A stretch of DNA of 64,000 nt from Gibbula magus (GCA_936450465.1 OW388290.1:29625457-29689456), one strand, 5' to 3'. Numbered from the stretch's first letter, positions 39,982-50,115 are shown. A program made the numbers and translations. Notes: a model not told the origin generated them from the sequence alone.

Positions 39982-42397
39982 GTACGACTCTATTATGTAC
40001 TTCTCTATTATGTTCCATATATAGGCCTATCAAGAGCTATATAGACTGGTTATAAGATCATCACGTGCTATGAATTAATTGGATAATTGGAAAACATACA
40101 TATATAACATACACGGAGCGAGGAATTTTCGGTGGTAATCAAATTTACAAGTCAAATTTTCAGAATGGGGTGTGTGGTTGGAATGAACCACCTGCACCCC
40201 CTTTCTGGACCCGCCACTGTTTAAATAGTTGATTCGCGTCATAGGTGTCAATAATAATGATATTGTTCTTTCTGGAAATACAGCTATAAATGGTTTGATT
40301 TACTAAAACGTTTACTTATAGAATTAACGTCATATCTTACACATATACATTCCAATTGTTGATGTATTAGTATGAAAAGAATGGATAAAAACGTTTAGGT
40401 TATATCATGGCAATGTAATGGTTGACTTTGTTTTACACGTTTCAATTATCAGACTGCAAAAAAAATTATAATCAGAGAAACCCAACATGAAAATATTCAA
40501 TCTGGTTCTGCAGTTGGACCTGTCCGAGCGGAAGGAAGGAATCAAGGCCGTTGATTGGCTGCCGTACATTCACCCGGCACGTACCGAGGACGAGCAGAAC
40601 GTGGAAGCCTACATGAAGGAAGGCCAGGTCTACTACAGAACTCTGCGCATCGTCAAAGCGGGCGAGGAGTTGTACGTCTGGTACAGCAAAGACTTCTGTC
40701 AGCTCCTGAACATACCTGATGTACAGCGCAAGACAGACAATGGTGAGTTTATTTAACAAACCAATAGGACAACTATTTATGTAGTTCTCGAAATTGTGGG
40801 TGACATGCAATTATACTTCTATGGCATTTTGAAATGAATTTTAAGAATAGTCAACCCTCTTTTGAAATGTAAGCTAGGTATATATATATATATATTGACT
40901 CAACGTGACCAGAGGCAAGACGTTGACATGTTTTCTTAGGGTGTACATCCTCAGTTTTTGTGGTGATTCAATATGTCCTTTTGTTTTTAGGATTCCGTAA
41001 AGTATATGATTTGCTGGATGTTTTTGCTAAAGTACGGAATTGCAGAACTCAAATATGATTTTCCAGTTACTTATGCTGAGATTGCTAAACCTACACGCAC
41101 ATATATACATGTATTAATGTATTACTTTTTATGTTGTCACTAACTAATTCTCAGAATGTATCGGTTGAAAGCTGGGGAGTTCATGTTTCATTATTCCTTT
41201 TCAGATGAAGGTTACATCTGTTCGCAGTGCGGAGAAGTCTTTGAATTTGCATTTCCTTTGCGAGCCCATCTGAAGTTCCGGTGTACAATGAGGTCAACAG
41301 ACATGCGCAGTTTGATACAGGATGCGACCTCAAAGCGCCACCTAGGTGTGGCCGAGTACCGCGGAGAAAGAGGAAGTTCAGACAGCTACAAGTGTGAGAG
41401 TGAGCTATTCAGAGAGAGTTTACCTAACAGATCGGGGGACAGTCCGGACTCTATCCCGCTAGAGCTCTCTCCCAGGAGGAGAGACGGGTCCGACAGTGAA
41501 CACAATCGGAAACGACATGCTTCCTCGGATATATCTCCTAAAGACAAGAGAGTGTGCACAGTTAGCAGTAAGCATGGACGAGACTCGGACATTACTCGCT
41601 TGTCTCCCAGTAGGTGTGAAACTAAGAGCTCTTTGAACGATTTAGACAGTCACAGCGAAGGTGCCAGTGCTTTCAGGAAGGTTGAAAAGTCCTTGTCTCC
41701 AGTGAAAGAACAGCTCTCTCCTGTCCTCCCCGACTCCAGTAGTTCAGTGTCCCTCTCACATAGACTCTCAGTTCCATTGTCTGCTCATAGCGCTATTCAG
41801 GGCGCCCCGAGTCTCGCAATGACGTCATCATCTACATCACTTCCGGCAGTTCAGCAGTCACAGCTACTTGGGCTGTACATGCCCCGACTTCCGATTATGC
41901 CGCAGCTGTCGATGCCGCCCAACCTGGCAAATTCTGCAGATATGTATGTAGACCGGAACCCGGCCCGATTTGCCGAGATGGTCCGTTCGCAGGTACAGGG
42001 TCCGCTCACAGAGAGCTTCGCTAATGTGAGAAATGGGGATCCTAGCACTGAGGTGTTCGCCAAGCAGCAGCTGATGTTTGCCCAGAGAGCGCGTATGAGC
42101 TACCCAGCTTTCATGAAGAGTCAGAACCCAATGGTAGAAAAAATAATTCATAACGGGACAAACCCGACTCAAATCGACTCCCCAATGAATGCAATGGACC
42201 TTTCTCAGAACTGGTGTGCAAAGTGTAATGCGTCCTTCCGAATGACAAGCGATCTCGTCTACCACATGAGATCTCATCATAAACGAGAGTTTGATCCTCT
42301 GAAGAAGAAGCGAGATGATAAACTTCAGTGTCACATCTGTAGCGAGACATTCCGAGAACGGCATCACTTAACACGACATATGACGTCACACTTGTAG
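39844..42397 (+). CDS. PRDM8: PR domain zinc finger protein 8 (three coding exons)
   Basis: The join is 39844-39981, 40514-40742 and 41205-42397, which predicts 519 aa. In vertebrates PRDM8 is a nuclear repressor that acts in neural development with a bHLH partner; a histone H3K9 methyltransferase activity has been reported for the mouse protein. Residues about 12-118 form the PR domain (QIFGPF near the start; EEQNxEAYxK-type and EELYVWY motifs near the end). Residues 126-149 form a C2HC finger (C128, C131, H144, C149). A Ser-rich linker with basic patches follows. Two C2H2 fingers close the protein: C460, C463, H476, H480 and C498, C501, H514, H518. The run CAKCNASFRMTSDLVYHMRS matches vertebrate PRDM8, which decides the assignment. 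The chosen ATG has A at -3 and G at +4. Vertebrate PRDM8 is about 30 residues longer at the N-terminus, so an upstream coding exon cannot be excluded. Confidence 0.93.
40514..40742 (+). CDS. PRDM8: PRDM8 exon B (rest of PR domain)
   Basis: The acceptor caatctggttctgcag ends at 40513 and the donor GTGAGT starts at 40743. It begins in phase 0 and ends one base into a codon. It encodes residues 47-122, including DEQNVEAYMKEGQVYYRTLR and GEELYVWYSKDF, the most conserved part of the PR domain. The frame stays open through the intron on both sides, but those flanks are not coding. Confidence 0.9.
41205..42397 (+). CDS. PRDM8: PRDM8 exon C (zinc fingers, linker, stop)
   Basis: The acceptor ttattccttttcag ends at 41204. 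The first two bases complete the Asp codon begun in exon B. The exon encodes finger 1, the Ser/Pro-rich linker (residues about 150-455), a short MDLS motif at 453-456 and fingers 2 and 3, then ends in TAG at 42395-42397. The open frame upstream of 41205 is intron. Confidence 0.93.
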
Positions 42398-42959
42398 AAG
42401 TAGTGGTTCGGAAATTTGGTGTTGACTATACTCACTGACTCACTCTGAGTACTGTATCATACATGGTGAAATTACTATTTATGCATTGTGAAGGTACAAT
42501 AGCAGGCTTGTGAAGATACTTAGGCACGCAATGTGAAGGTACATGTGCTATATCACGCGTTATTCACTGTCTAGTTGACTGTGTTTGGTACGTAGTTGCC
42601 GACTGTGTACGCTGTATCGTAACCATGATTGTGTTATAGTGTTTTTCAGCCAACCCATCTCCACACTGATGTCAATCTGTACACGAACATTGAGAGAAGT
42701 GCTCGTAAAATCACCATGTTAATCTAATGAGTTTCTCTCAAAGAGTGTTGAATCAGTGTACTGGAGAGATTTGGTATACACATGGAGTTTGTTTAAAATA
42801 TGATTATTTATGAAGGTAGTTGTTTGCGTTACAGAGTTTAATACTGTGGAGTAAATCATTGGTTCACCGGTTCCTATTGTTATTGTGTTGGATTGTTGAT
42901 ACGGTTCAGTGTGCATAGACGCCCTGTAGTGATACTAGAGTCACTACGTCGTGGGAAAT

Positions 42960-42965
42960 AATAAA
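42960..42965 (+). terminator. PRDM8 poly(A) signal candidate
   Basis: AATAAA lies 563 bases after the stop codon, followed about 25 bases later by a T/GT-rich stretch (ctctgtttttcttg). It is the first canonical signal after the stop and would give a 3' UTR of about 580 bases. Confidence 0.5.
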
Positions 42966-42984
42966 CACATCTAGATTCAACCAA

Positions 42985-44796
42985 TATCTCTGTTTTTCTT
43001 GAAAATAGTAAAATATATTTATGCTGATATTCCTGTCCTGTCATAGGAACGAGATAAAATGTTTGAGAATCAAGTGAATATGTAAGCTATGACATGAGAA
43101 CACCAATGTAAAATGGATGGGACGTCTTCTAAAAATGTTTCTATAAATTCAATTTTGTAATTACGTTCTTGCATGCCTAACAGTTAATTATTCTAAGTAT
43201 ATTGAAAATCAATCTGTTATTTGAGTTCCATTGGATACATTTAAAATATTAACGGACAGTCACATGTGTCACATATGTCAAGCGTTATGAATGGTGTTAT
43301 TTTATCGAGAAGTACTGACTGTTACCGAAACTTACTTTTAATATTAGTTGATTAGTATAGTAATGGTATAAAGATGAAAGTAGTGATTTTTTTCATCGAA
43401 AACCGGACAATGCACCGTGGCTGGTGTGATTCAATTAGTCAAACGCAATTTTTGAAACTCATTTACAACAGACAATAATTTGGATGGTAATATTTGATAG
43501 GTCAATTAACTGTGCACGTTAATTGGAGTGTATTTTCGGGCTCTGCACATGTATAAGGATGTTGCTCGATTTTCAGTGAAACAAATAATTATAATATATT
43601 TGGAGGTTGGGGTTGAATATAAAATCTGATTTAAATTATTTGAACTGAAATCAGTATATAGAATAGTATTTTGGAATGTATCAAAGCCAAATAAGATATG
43701 AAAAACACTGAATGTCACTTTAACACAATGATAAAGATTGTCAATAATATGCAAACGAAGACGTAAGTACTGAAGGAATAAAGAACAAAACATAACAATG
43801 ATTAACCCATCACATACCGAACCACCAATATCATAACACAGGGTGCACATACCATGCCTACATCTTCAAATACTACCGCTGTTTATGCGGCGATGAGCAC
43901 CCACCAACAGATGAGACTTTTAGATTTTATGGCCGCTTCTGTCTATACACGAATCGATATATTTCGATTTGATCCCCGTTCTGTAGTTTAAACATATTTA
44001 TTTCAATAAAAATTGGAATGATAAACAAGCTATAAACTTATATTAATACCGCTCCAAGATGCAAAAATAGAATACTTGTCATTGTGATTTTACAATATAT
44101 GATATATATACAAACGTCAACAAGTAATACCAAGTACAACTTAAAAAAGTGAATTAATGCCGCTAAAGCCAACCATTGTAAATTATACATTACCCGATAA
44201 CTTATTGATCAAATCTGCCTTTTAAATTTATAAAATCGTGCACCGATATTAAACGTTCATTATTTTTGTTATGTGATTGACAAATCTTTAAAAAGATTAT
44301 ATTTCAGCAGAACATGTGTACCTAAATATTGAATTATATGCATTTTGAACTTCTATTTGAAGAAGCAATCTTAAAGTATATATTATCTATGAGGCAGATG
44401 TAATTTTAAGCTCATTCGTTGTGATTCAGATTCTGAAGTAGCAAGCAGTAATATATATTCCTGCTACACAAATCCTATTTTACCGTAATCTAGAATATAT
44501 AATTGATTAACAATAGTGCAATTTATGTTTTCGGCTATTTAGTTCAAGAAAATCTTTTCAAGATTAACAATTTGTTTATACTATTGAAACTAAAGTAAAA
44601 CAAATCGCAATTCACAATCGATCTAAAGGTATTTTAAGCACGCTTCTGTACATTTTTGTTCGTATTCTGGCGCTTTGACCATTATGCAATGGGTAAGCGC
44701 TTCTGCAAATTATGCCTTTTATATACACAGGTAATCTAGAATACCAAATGTATTACTGTATACAATGTATTTAAAAATATCTCCATCCCTTTAGTA
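42985..44796. other. AT-rich intergenic DNA
   Basis: No recognisable gene. A short GC-richer patch near 43,855-43,990 has no open frame or motif I can name. Confidence 0.5.
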
Positions 44797-44893
44797 AAGG
44801 TTAATGTCCGAGTAACTCTCCATTCCTAAAAAATACCGATGGGCCGAGGCTCATTATTTTTTAAGAATGGAGAGTTCCGAGGTCATTAACCTT
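44797..44893. repeat. 97-bp hairpin (inverted repeat) element
   Basis: Arms of about 39 bases (44797-44835 and 44854-44893) begin aaggttaatg and end ctaaaaaata/cttaaaaaata. They pair except for one small internal mismatch block and single changes. The 18-base loop is GC-richer. It could be a tiny foldback transposon or an RNA hairpin. Confidence 0.7.
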
Positions 44894-45264
44894 CTTAAAT
44901 TACTCTCCAATTAAAGTTTTTTTGTATCAGAATTAAGTAAAAGAAATTAAATTTAAACTTATAAAGATGATGGGATGTGTAACTACAAATTACTGAAAAA
45001 TAACAGAGTGAAAGAACAACAGGATGATGTCACAAGTGTAATTTACAAATAGTCACAAGGACTGGCAGCCGCCTTGTTGGATTCGTTCTACTGGGCTACA
45101 TTCGTGGCTTTTACCTCAAAACATTCACAACGCCACCTAATATAACTTACGTGAGGGTTCATCTTACGTGAACCCGAGGTCGAGATCGGTAAATATGTTA
45201 CACATTGGCCTCTTTGTTTATTTCGGGCATTCAAATTTCATACTTCTCATACTGATTACTGTAT

Positions 45265-45768
45265 TTTTATAATATCAATCTTTATTCAATACTTAAAAGC
45301 CACAGGCCTATAGTACATTTAGTGAAAAACAATAATTACACATTTGTACAATACATGTAACAGCATACCACATCACTTCACATATATCTGTCATTTGACA
45401 TCTTTTCATGTTACATATAATATCTAGTATATCATTTCCAATCTAATGACGTCATACATTATATTGTCATATCATATATATCACATCCCAACATATATTA
45501 CAATATTTTATTAAATCCTGTCTGTACAAGGAGGCATACTAAATGAACATAGAAAGGTTGAGTAGAACAGTACTATTTGAGTTCGTTAGCTAGGCAGACA
45601 ATTTCATAATATTTGAGTATTTATGATAATATGCTCGTAGATATTTTTCTCTAAGATGTGAATACACAGGGCATATATGTAAAATATGGTATTCGTCTTC
45701 TACATCTAGGCGACAAAGCTTACAGATTCTTTCTTCACGAGTAATTTATTTAATATAGCGCTGTAATG
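45265..45768 (-). mobile_element. non-LTR retrotransposon 3' end, decayed
   Basis: Read on the minus strand from about 45768, one frame encodes the C-terminal zinc-knuckle region of a LINE reverse transcriptase. It starts with EERICKLC, followed by DEYHILHICPVYSHLREKY (C-x2-C, then H and C). The Tyr- and Leu-rich tail typical of these proteins follows. Three TAA/TAG stops interrupt the frame, so it is dead. An AATAAA on the same strand (45286-45281) near the end of the A+T-rich tail fits the element's 3' end. The 5' part is absent, consistent with 5'-truncated insertion. Confidence 0.7.
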
Positions 45769-45937
45769 ATTATGCTTATGATTACTGTAATGTATGTGCA
45801 TGGGTGTTCATCACGAAGACGTTTCTATAGCAATGTCTTTTGTTTTATTTCTGAAATCTTCATGTGAAAATATAAAATAAAACTGCAGATTATCAACACG
45901 AATCATAATCACAAATGAAATGTATTAAATTTTGTCG

Positions 45938-46012
45938 AAACATGGAGTCGAACCTGTGACCTGCTGCTTTATTGCCAAATACACTAACCATTACACCACG
46001 GTAACCAGTCGT
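45938..46012 (-). repeat. tRNA-derived SINE-like head
   Basis: The minus strand shows a pol III A box (TGGTGTAATGG, 45998-45988) and a B box (GGTTCGACTCC, 45954-45944) at tRNA-like spacing. The acceptor and anticodon stems do not pair well, so it is a tRNA-derived repeat rather than a functional tRNA gene. Confidence 0.5.
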
Positions 46013-46485
46013 TAAAAGAGAGATACGAGTTAATTATGGTACTTATATCCTGGATTAAGATATTGACACTGGCCACGCTGTCTATGGTATTGACCATTTT
46101 CTTCAAATATGGATAACCGTTTTCTACGGCTACGGCTTATCGGATCGTGTAATGAGATATTTTACCCTCTAACGTAACAATATACATACAAGTATTGTAT
46201 AAACTTTAATAGTAAATGTCGAATTTGAATAAAAACAAATTTACTGCTACGGCCGATATTTTTGAGGATCATATCCCGTAAGCTATCTTTCTAACGATTG
46301 TTATGAGTATACACTTCACATTGTGCCATCATTTCACACTACGGTGGATGTAAAAACAACGATCATTTTCTTACACCTCCATGTCAATATGTCTTCAGTT
46401 CAGTTCGTGTCTCTCACACTATCCCCTGTATTTATACTGACCTATCAGTTCAACAATCGACTATGGTTGTTTTTCACGCTATTCC

Positions 46486-46525
46486 CGTTCTGTGAAGCTC
46501 GGTTCAGTGTACAGTAAAACAGACA
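46486..46525. repeat. ~40-bp direct repeat, left copy
   Basis: It begins ccgttctgtgaagctc and ends aaaacagac. It is repeated with three substitutions in the same orientation at 49767-49806. The two copies lie just outside the mariner element. Confidence 0.7.
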
Positions 46526-46611
46526 ACATTTTATAAATTTCTCTCCAACTCAATAAACATATTTCCCCTGATATACTTCTACTTTACTGAAAGAAACGAA
46601 ACTTGGTACAA

Positions 46612-46771
46612 TTATTAGTCTTTCTCTACATAGGCACCACACAGTGTGACACATTTCTCCCATCGCTAGATGCAGCCTTCTAGGCCTTTCTTGTAAAAGG
46701 CATCAGATCTTGTCAAAAGCCATGACTTGATCTCATTAATGAGGGTTTCATCAGAGTGCCTTTGAAAAACT
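46612..46771 (-). pseudogene. mariner transposase, C-terminal part
   Basis: The minus strand encodes SDETLINEIKSWL, then TRSDAFYKKGLEG, then RWEKCVTLCGAYVEKD and a stop. This is the usual mariner C-terminus, with one internal TAG in place of a Gln codon. It continues the reading interrupted at 48757, on the far side of the nested insertion. Confidence 0.85.
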
Positions 46772-46777
46772 AGATTA

Positions 46778-46801
46778 GCGTTTGCGGGACACCGCAAACG
46801 C
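46778..46801. repeat. perfect 10-bp stem hairpin near insertion end
   Basis: gcgtttgcgg and ccgcaaacgc pair fully around a 4-base gaca loop. The hairpin begins six bases inside the left edge of the nested insertion. Confidence 0.85.
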
Positions 46802-46994
46802 AGAGCAGCTCCGAAACTTAGGGTCTCGCCTTTCCCTGTTCCGCCTTCTCGTCAGCATCAATAAAATGGGAATTCTTTTTAACAAAAAATTGTTCATTAT
46901 TCGAGTTATTACTAATCATCACTGGGGTCACTTTTCACAAGTTTGTTCTTAAAACCTATTTCTTCTTTCAAAATTTTATCCAAGGATTAACGTG

Positions 46995-48725
46995 GCTTTA
47001 ACCAATATCTCATGATCTTGACCTTGACCATCAATGATCACTTTTCATCGCGTATAACAATCATGCAATGACTCAAAGTGTTCATAGTTAAAATATGGCA
47101 TATTCACAAAAGCATGCTTAATTTTTTTTGACCTCACTGTGACCTTGACCTTTGACAGATTTTAGCGAAAACGTTTACAAATCTTGGTCTTTCTCCATAG
47201 TTCATATATATACCAAATAAGAACCTAATAGCACAAAAAAGTTTGAAGTTATCATGTATACAAGGATTGTTGTAGTGATTTCAGAACTCATGACCTTGAC
47301 CTTTGACCTTGAATGTGAACATGTCAAAATCATTCACCAGGTGTATAAGAAAGAAATTAAGCTATCTATATGAGGTGTTAATATCTTCATGGGAAAAAGT
47401 TACTTAGTGATTTCAGAACTGGTCAGCATGACCATATCTCGTGACCTTGACCTTTAAAATTCAAGGTCACACAATCAGTGATCACTTTTCATTGTGTATC
47501 ACTATCATGTAATGATTCAAAGTGTTAATAGTTGAAATAAGACATTTTCGCAAAAGCATGCTTAGGTTGTGACCTCGCTATGACCTTGACCTTTGACAAA
47601 TGTTAGCGAAAACCTTTTCAAATCTTAGCCTTTCTCCATAGTTGATATACACCAAATAAGAGCCTGATAGCACAAAATTTTTTCAAGTTATCGTGTTAAC
47701 AAGGATTTTTTGGGGCAATTTCAGAACTTGTGACCTTGACCTTTGACCTTGAATATGAACATGTCAAAATAATTCCCCAGGGGCATAAGTAAGAAATTAT
47801 GTATATGAGGTGTTGATACCTCCTTGGAAAGAAGTTATTTAGTGATTTCAGAACTGAGGACCATAACCCTATCTCGTGACCTTGACCTTTAAAATTCAAG
47901 GTCACACAATCAGTGATCACTTTTCATTGTGTATCACAACCATGTAAGGATTCAAAGTGTTAATAGTTGAAATAAGACATTTTCGCTAAAGCATGCTTAA
48001 GTTGTGACCTCGCTATGACCTTGACCTTTGACGGATGTTAGCGAAAACCTTTTCAAATCTTGGCCTTTCTCCATAGTTGATATACACCAAATAACAGCCT
48101 GATAGCACAAATATTTTTCAATTTCATGTTTACAAGGATTATTTTAGCGATTTCAGAACTCGTGACCTTGACCTTTGACCTTGAATATGAACATGTCAAA
48201 ATAATTCCCCAGGGGCATAAGTAAGAAGTTATGTATATGAGGTGTTGATACCTCCTTGGAAAGAAGTTATTTAGTGATTTCAGAACTGATGACCATAACC
48301 CTATCTCGTGACCTTGACCTTAAAAATTCAAGGTCACACAATCAGTGATCACTTTTCATAGTGTTTCACAATCATGTAATGATTCAAAGTGTTAATAGTT
48401 GAAATATGACATTTTCGCAAAAGCATGCTTAAGTTGTGACCTCGCTATGACCTTGACCTTTGATGGATGTTAGTGAAAACCTTTTCAAATCTTGGCCTTT
48501 CTCCATAGTTGATATACACCAAATAAGAGCCTGATAGCACAAATATTTTTCAAGTTATCGTGTTTACAAGGATATTTTTTTTAGCGATTTCAGAACTCGT
48601 GACCTTGACCTTTGACCTTGAATGTGAACATGTCAAAAAAATTCCCCAGGGGTATAAGTTAGAAGTTATGTATATGAGTTCTCAAAACCTTATTGGAAAA
48701 AAGTTATAGCCAATACAAAACGCGT
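46995..48725. repeat. ~433-bp tandem repeat rich in TGACCTTGACCT
   Basis: The marker gacctcgcta (or gacctcactg in the first unit) occurs at 47130, 47571, 48005 and 48438, giving periods of 441, 434 and 433. Each unit holds three clusters of tgacctt words. One is gaccttgacctttgaccttg; another forms gtgaccttga with tcaaggtcac as a perfect 10-bp inverted pair. The first unit is the most diverged. No open frame spans a unit. Confidence 0.88.
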
Positions 48726-48756
48726 CGGCGGCGGCGATGGAAACTGCACAAAAACT

Positions 48757-49484
48757 GATAGCAGCTGCTAATGACTTCATGTTTGGAAGAGGAAGAAATC
48801 AGATGGTGCAAGGTCAGGAGAATACGGTGGGTGAGAAAGTATTTCATAGCCGCAAGTCTGCGCTTGCGTCTGAGCTACACATGAGTTGTGGACAGGAGCA
48901 TTGTCCTGAAGCAGGCGGACACCTTTAGTGAGCATACCGCGTCACTCGCTTGTGATAACTTTCCGCAATTTTTGCAGCAAACTAGCGTAGTATGCCCCAC
49001 TAATTGTGATACCCCTTTCCAAAAAGATCCATCATGATTACACCATGCTGATCCAAACATACGGTGAGCATAACCTTGCCTTTTTAGGGGGGGGGGGGGG
49101 GGGGGGGGGGTTGGAAAGGTGTGAGCAGTCGGGATATCCACCGAGCTGACAACTTCCGCATGTGCAACTGGTCATGACTGATTTTCTCCACAGACCCAAC
49201 ACTTATTTTAACATCTTGGGCAAGTTGAGGGACAGTAATTCGGCGATTTTCCAAATTTGCAGTTTACACTTGCCTGACAGAGTCATCATAAATGGGTGAC
49301 TGGAAATGGAAGCTGTTTCCACGGAGGTCCGACCACACTTTAATTGACGATGCCAGTGTTTGACAACGTCTTACGATGGTGCATCCTCTCCATACATTTC
49401 TTTCATCTCATCAAAAGTCTACTTCGGTGTTCGACCCTTCAAGAATAAAAACCTGATAACCGCTCTGTACTCAACAGCCTCCAT
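48757..49484 (-). pseudogene. mariner transposase, N-terminal and catalytic part
   Basis: It starts with MEAVEYRAVIRFLFLKGRTP (helix-turn-helix region, first stop soon after). It continues in changing frames through TVPQLAQDVKISVGSVEKIS and KLSARWISRLLTP, then LTKGVRLLQDNAPVHN and HPPYSPDLAPSDFFLF. These hold the second and third catalytic Asp, with 34 residues between them (DD34D). The first Asp is probably that of CLDQHGV, in another frame. Stops at several points, at least two frameshifts and a 24-G run at 49087-49110 show it is non-functional. Confidence 0.85.
49087..49110. repeat. poly-G run (24 G) inside dead transposase
   Basis: Uninterrupted G on the plus strand, replacing part of the mariner catalytic region. 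The true length may differ because such runs are read poorly by sequencers. Confidence 0.9.
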
Positions 49485-49637
49485 TTTTACACATTACTCT
49501 ACTCTAAGACCTGTGCTGACAGAAAAAAAATTAATATTTTAAAAGTATGAGACTTCACTAGACCTATGGAGACATGCTACATATCACATGTGAAACTTTT
49601 ACTTCTTCCAGTAAAGAGAAGTTGGTCAGGAGACATC

Positions 49638-49643
49638 TTTATT
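49638..49643 (-). terminator. GCNT-like gene poly(A) signal candidate
   Basis: AATAAA on the minus strand lies about 168 bases after the stop codon at 49811. It is the first canonical signal downstream and falls inside the putative mariner end. Confidence 0.4.
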
Positions 49644-49766
49644 GAATCTCCTGATCAGCTCATGTCAGGTGTAACTGAACACGGGGAGAACTGACTTGCG
49701 TTACCTCTGTGGGGAGAGAATGCGTGTACCAAATTCACTACGGAAAGTGACTTGTTCTCCATCTGT

Positions 49767-49806
49767 CCGTTCTGTGAAGCTCAGTTTAGTGTACAGCAAA
49801 ACAGAC
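49767..49806. repeat. ~40-bp direct repeat, right copy (in 3' UTR of GCNT-like gene)
   Basis: It begins ccgttctgtgaagctc and ends aaaacagac, the same orientation as the copy at 46486-46525. It lies immediately after the stop codon of the minus-strand glycosyltransferase gene. Confidence 0.7.
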
Positions 49807-49810
49807 CTTT

Positions 49811-50115
49811 TTATGACGGAAAGTGATGCTTGACTAACCATCTGTTGCTGTAGACGGAAGTGTTTAGAGTTGCCTCCCCTCGACTCTCCCTTTCCACCTT
49901 GTTGAAGTACCATTCTTCAAGACAGTCATACACCAGGGGATCAAAGTCGTACACGAACTTGTTGGCAAACATGTGATCTGCTGACGTCATACGGGGCAAA
50001 TCTCCAACGGAAAATACACAGATTCCACGCACAAACTTGCCGGAACATCGTCGCTTGTCGTACCAGATCTTGTAGCGGGCGATCCCTTCCCATTGTTTAT
50101 CTATCCTGATGTTAC
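49811..50115 (-). CDS. GCNT-like exon 3 (C-terminus, stop)
   Basis: The acceptor acgttgttcatag ends at 50116. The first two bases complete Gly338, and 100 codons plus TAA follow. It carries the Cys-containing RCSGKFVRGICVFSVGDLPR and HMFANKFVYDFDPLVYDCLE segments typical of the family's end. The frame upstream of 50115 is intron. Confidence 0.9.

Larger units (their letters stand above)
46772..48749. mobile_element. nested ~1.98-kb insertion of unknown class
   Basis: It sits inside the mariner and is flanked by aaaaact at 46765-46771 and 48750-48756, a 7-bp target-site duplication. The mariner reading resumes on either side. The left end begins agattagcg and contains a perfect 10-bp hairpin; the right end is a cggcggcggcg-rich stretch. 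There is no protein-coding frame and no terminal inverted repeat, so it is non-autonomous. Most of its length is the ~433-bp repeat listed next. Confidence 0.65.
46550..49655 (-). mobile_element. Tc1/mariner element (DD34D), dead and interrupted
   Basis: The transposase reads on the minus strand from 49484 to 46612, split by a younger insertion at 46772-48749. The putative ends share an inverted motif (tcaataaa, then acttct, then tttactg and aagaa) at about 46551-46605 and, inverted, 49595-49655. This is an imperfect match, so the exact termini are uncertain. The element is inactivated by stops, frameshifts, a poly-G expansion and the insertion. Confidence 0.75.

Noticed and set aside
40487..40513. 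Met at 40487 as start of a separate protein
   Set aside because: The nine codons before 40514 are intron. A ctgcag acceptor with matching phase joins 40514 to the exon ending at 39981.
41864..42389. Minus-strand open frames of up to 167 codons opposite PRDM8
   Set aside because: They are antisense shadows of the large PRDM8 exon, with no splice signals and no family resemblance.
45938..46012. Functional tRNA gene on the minus strand
   Set aside because: A and B boxes are present, but the acceptor and anticodon stems do not pair, so it is a tRNA-derived repeat.
46323..46517. 64-codon plus-strand frame
   Set aside because: It runs into the 40-bp direct repeat and has no known motif or splice context.
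48737..49141. Short frames around the mariner, including a proline-rich one
   Set aside because: They are fragments or shadows of the dead transposase; the proline run is the translated poly-G tract.
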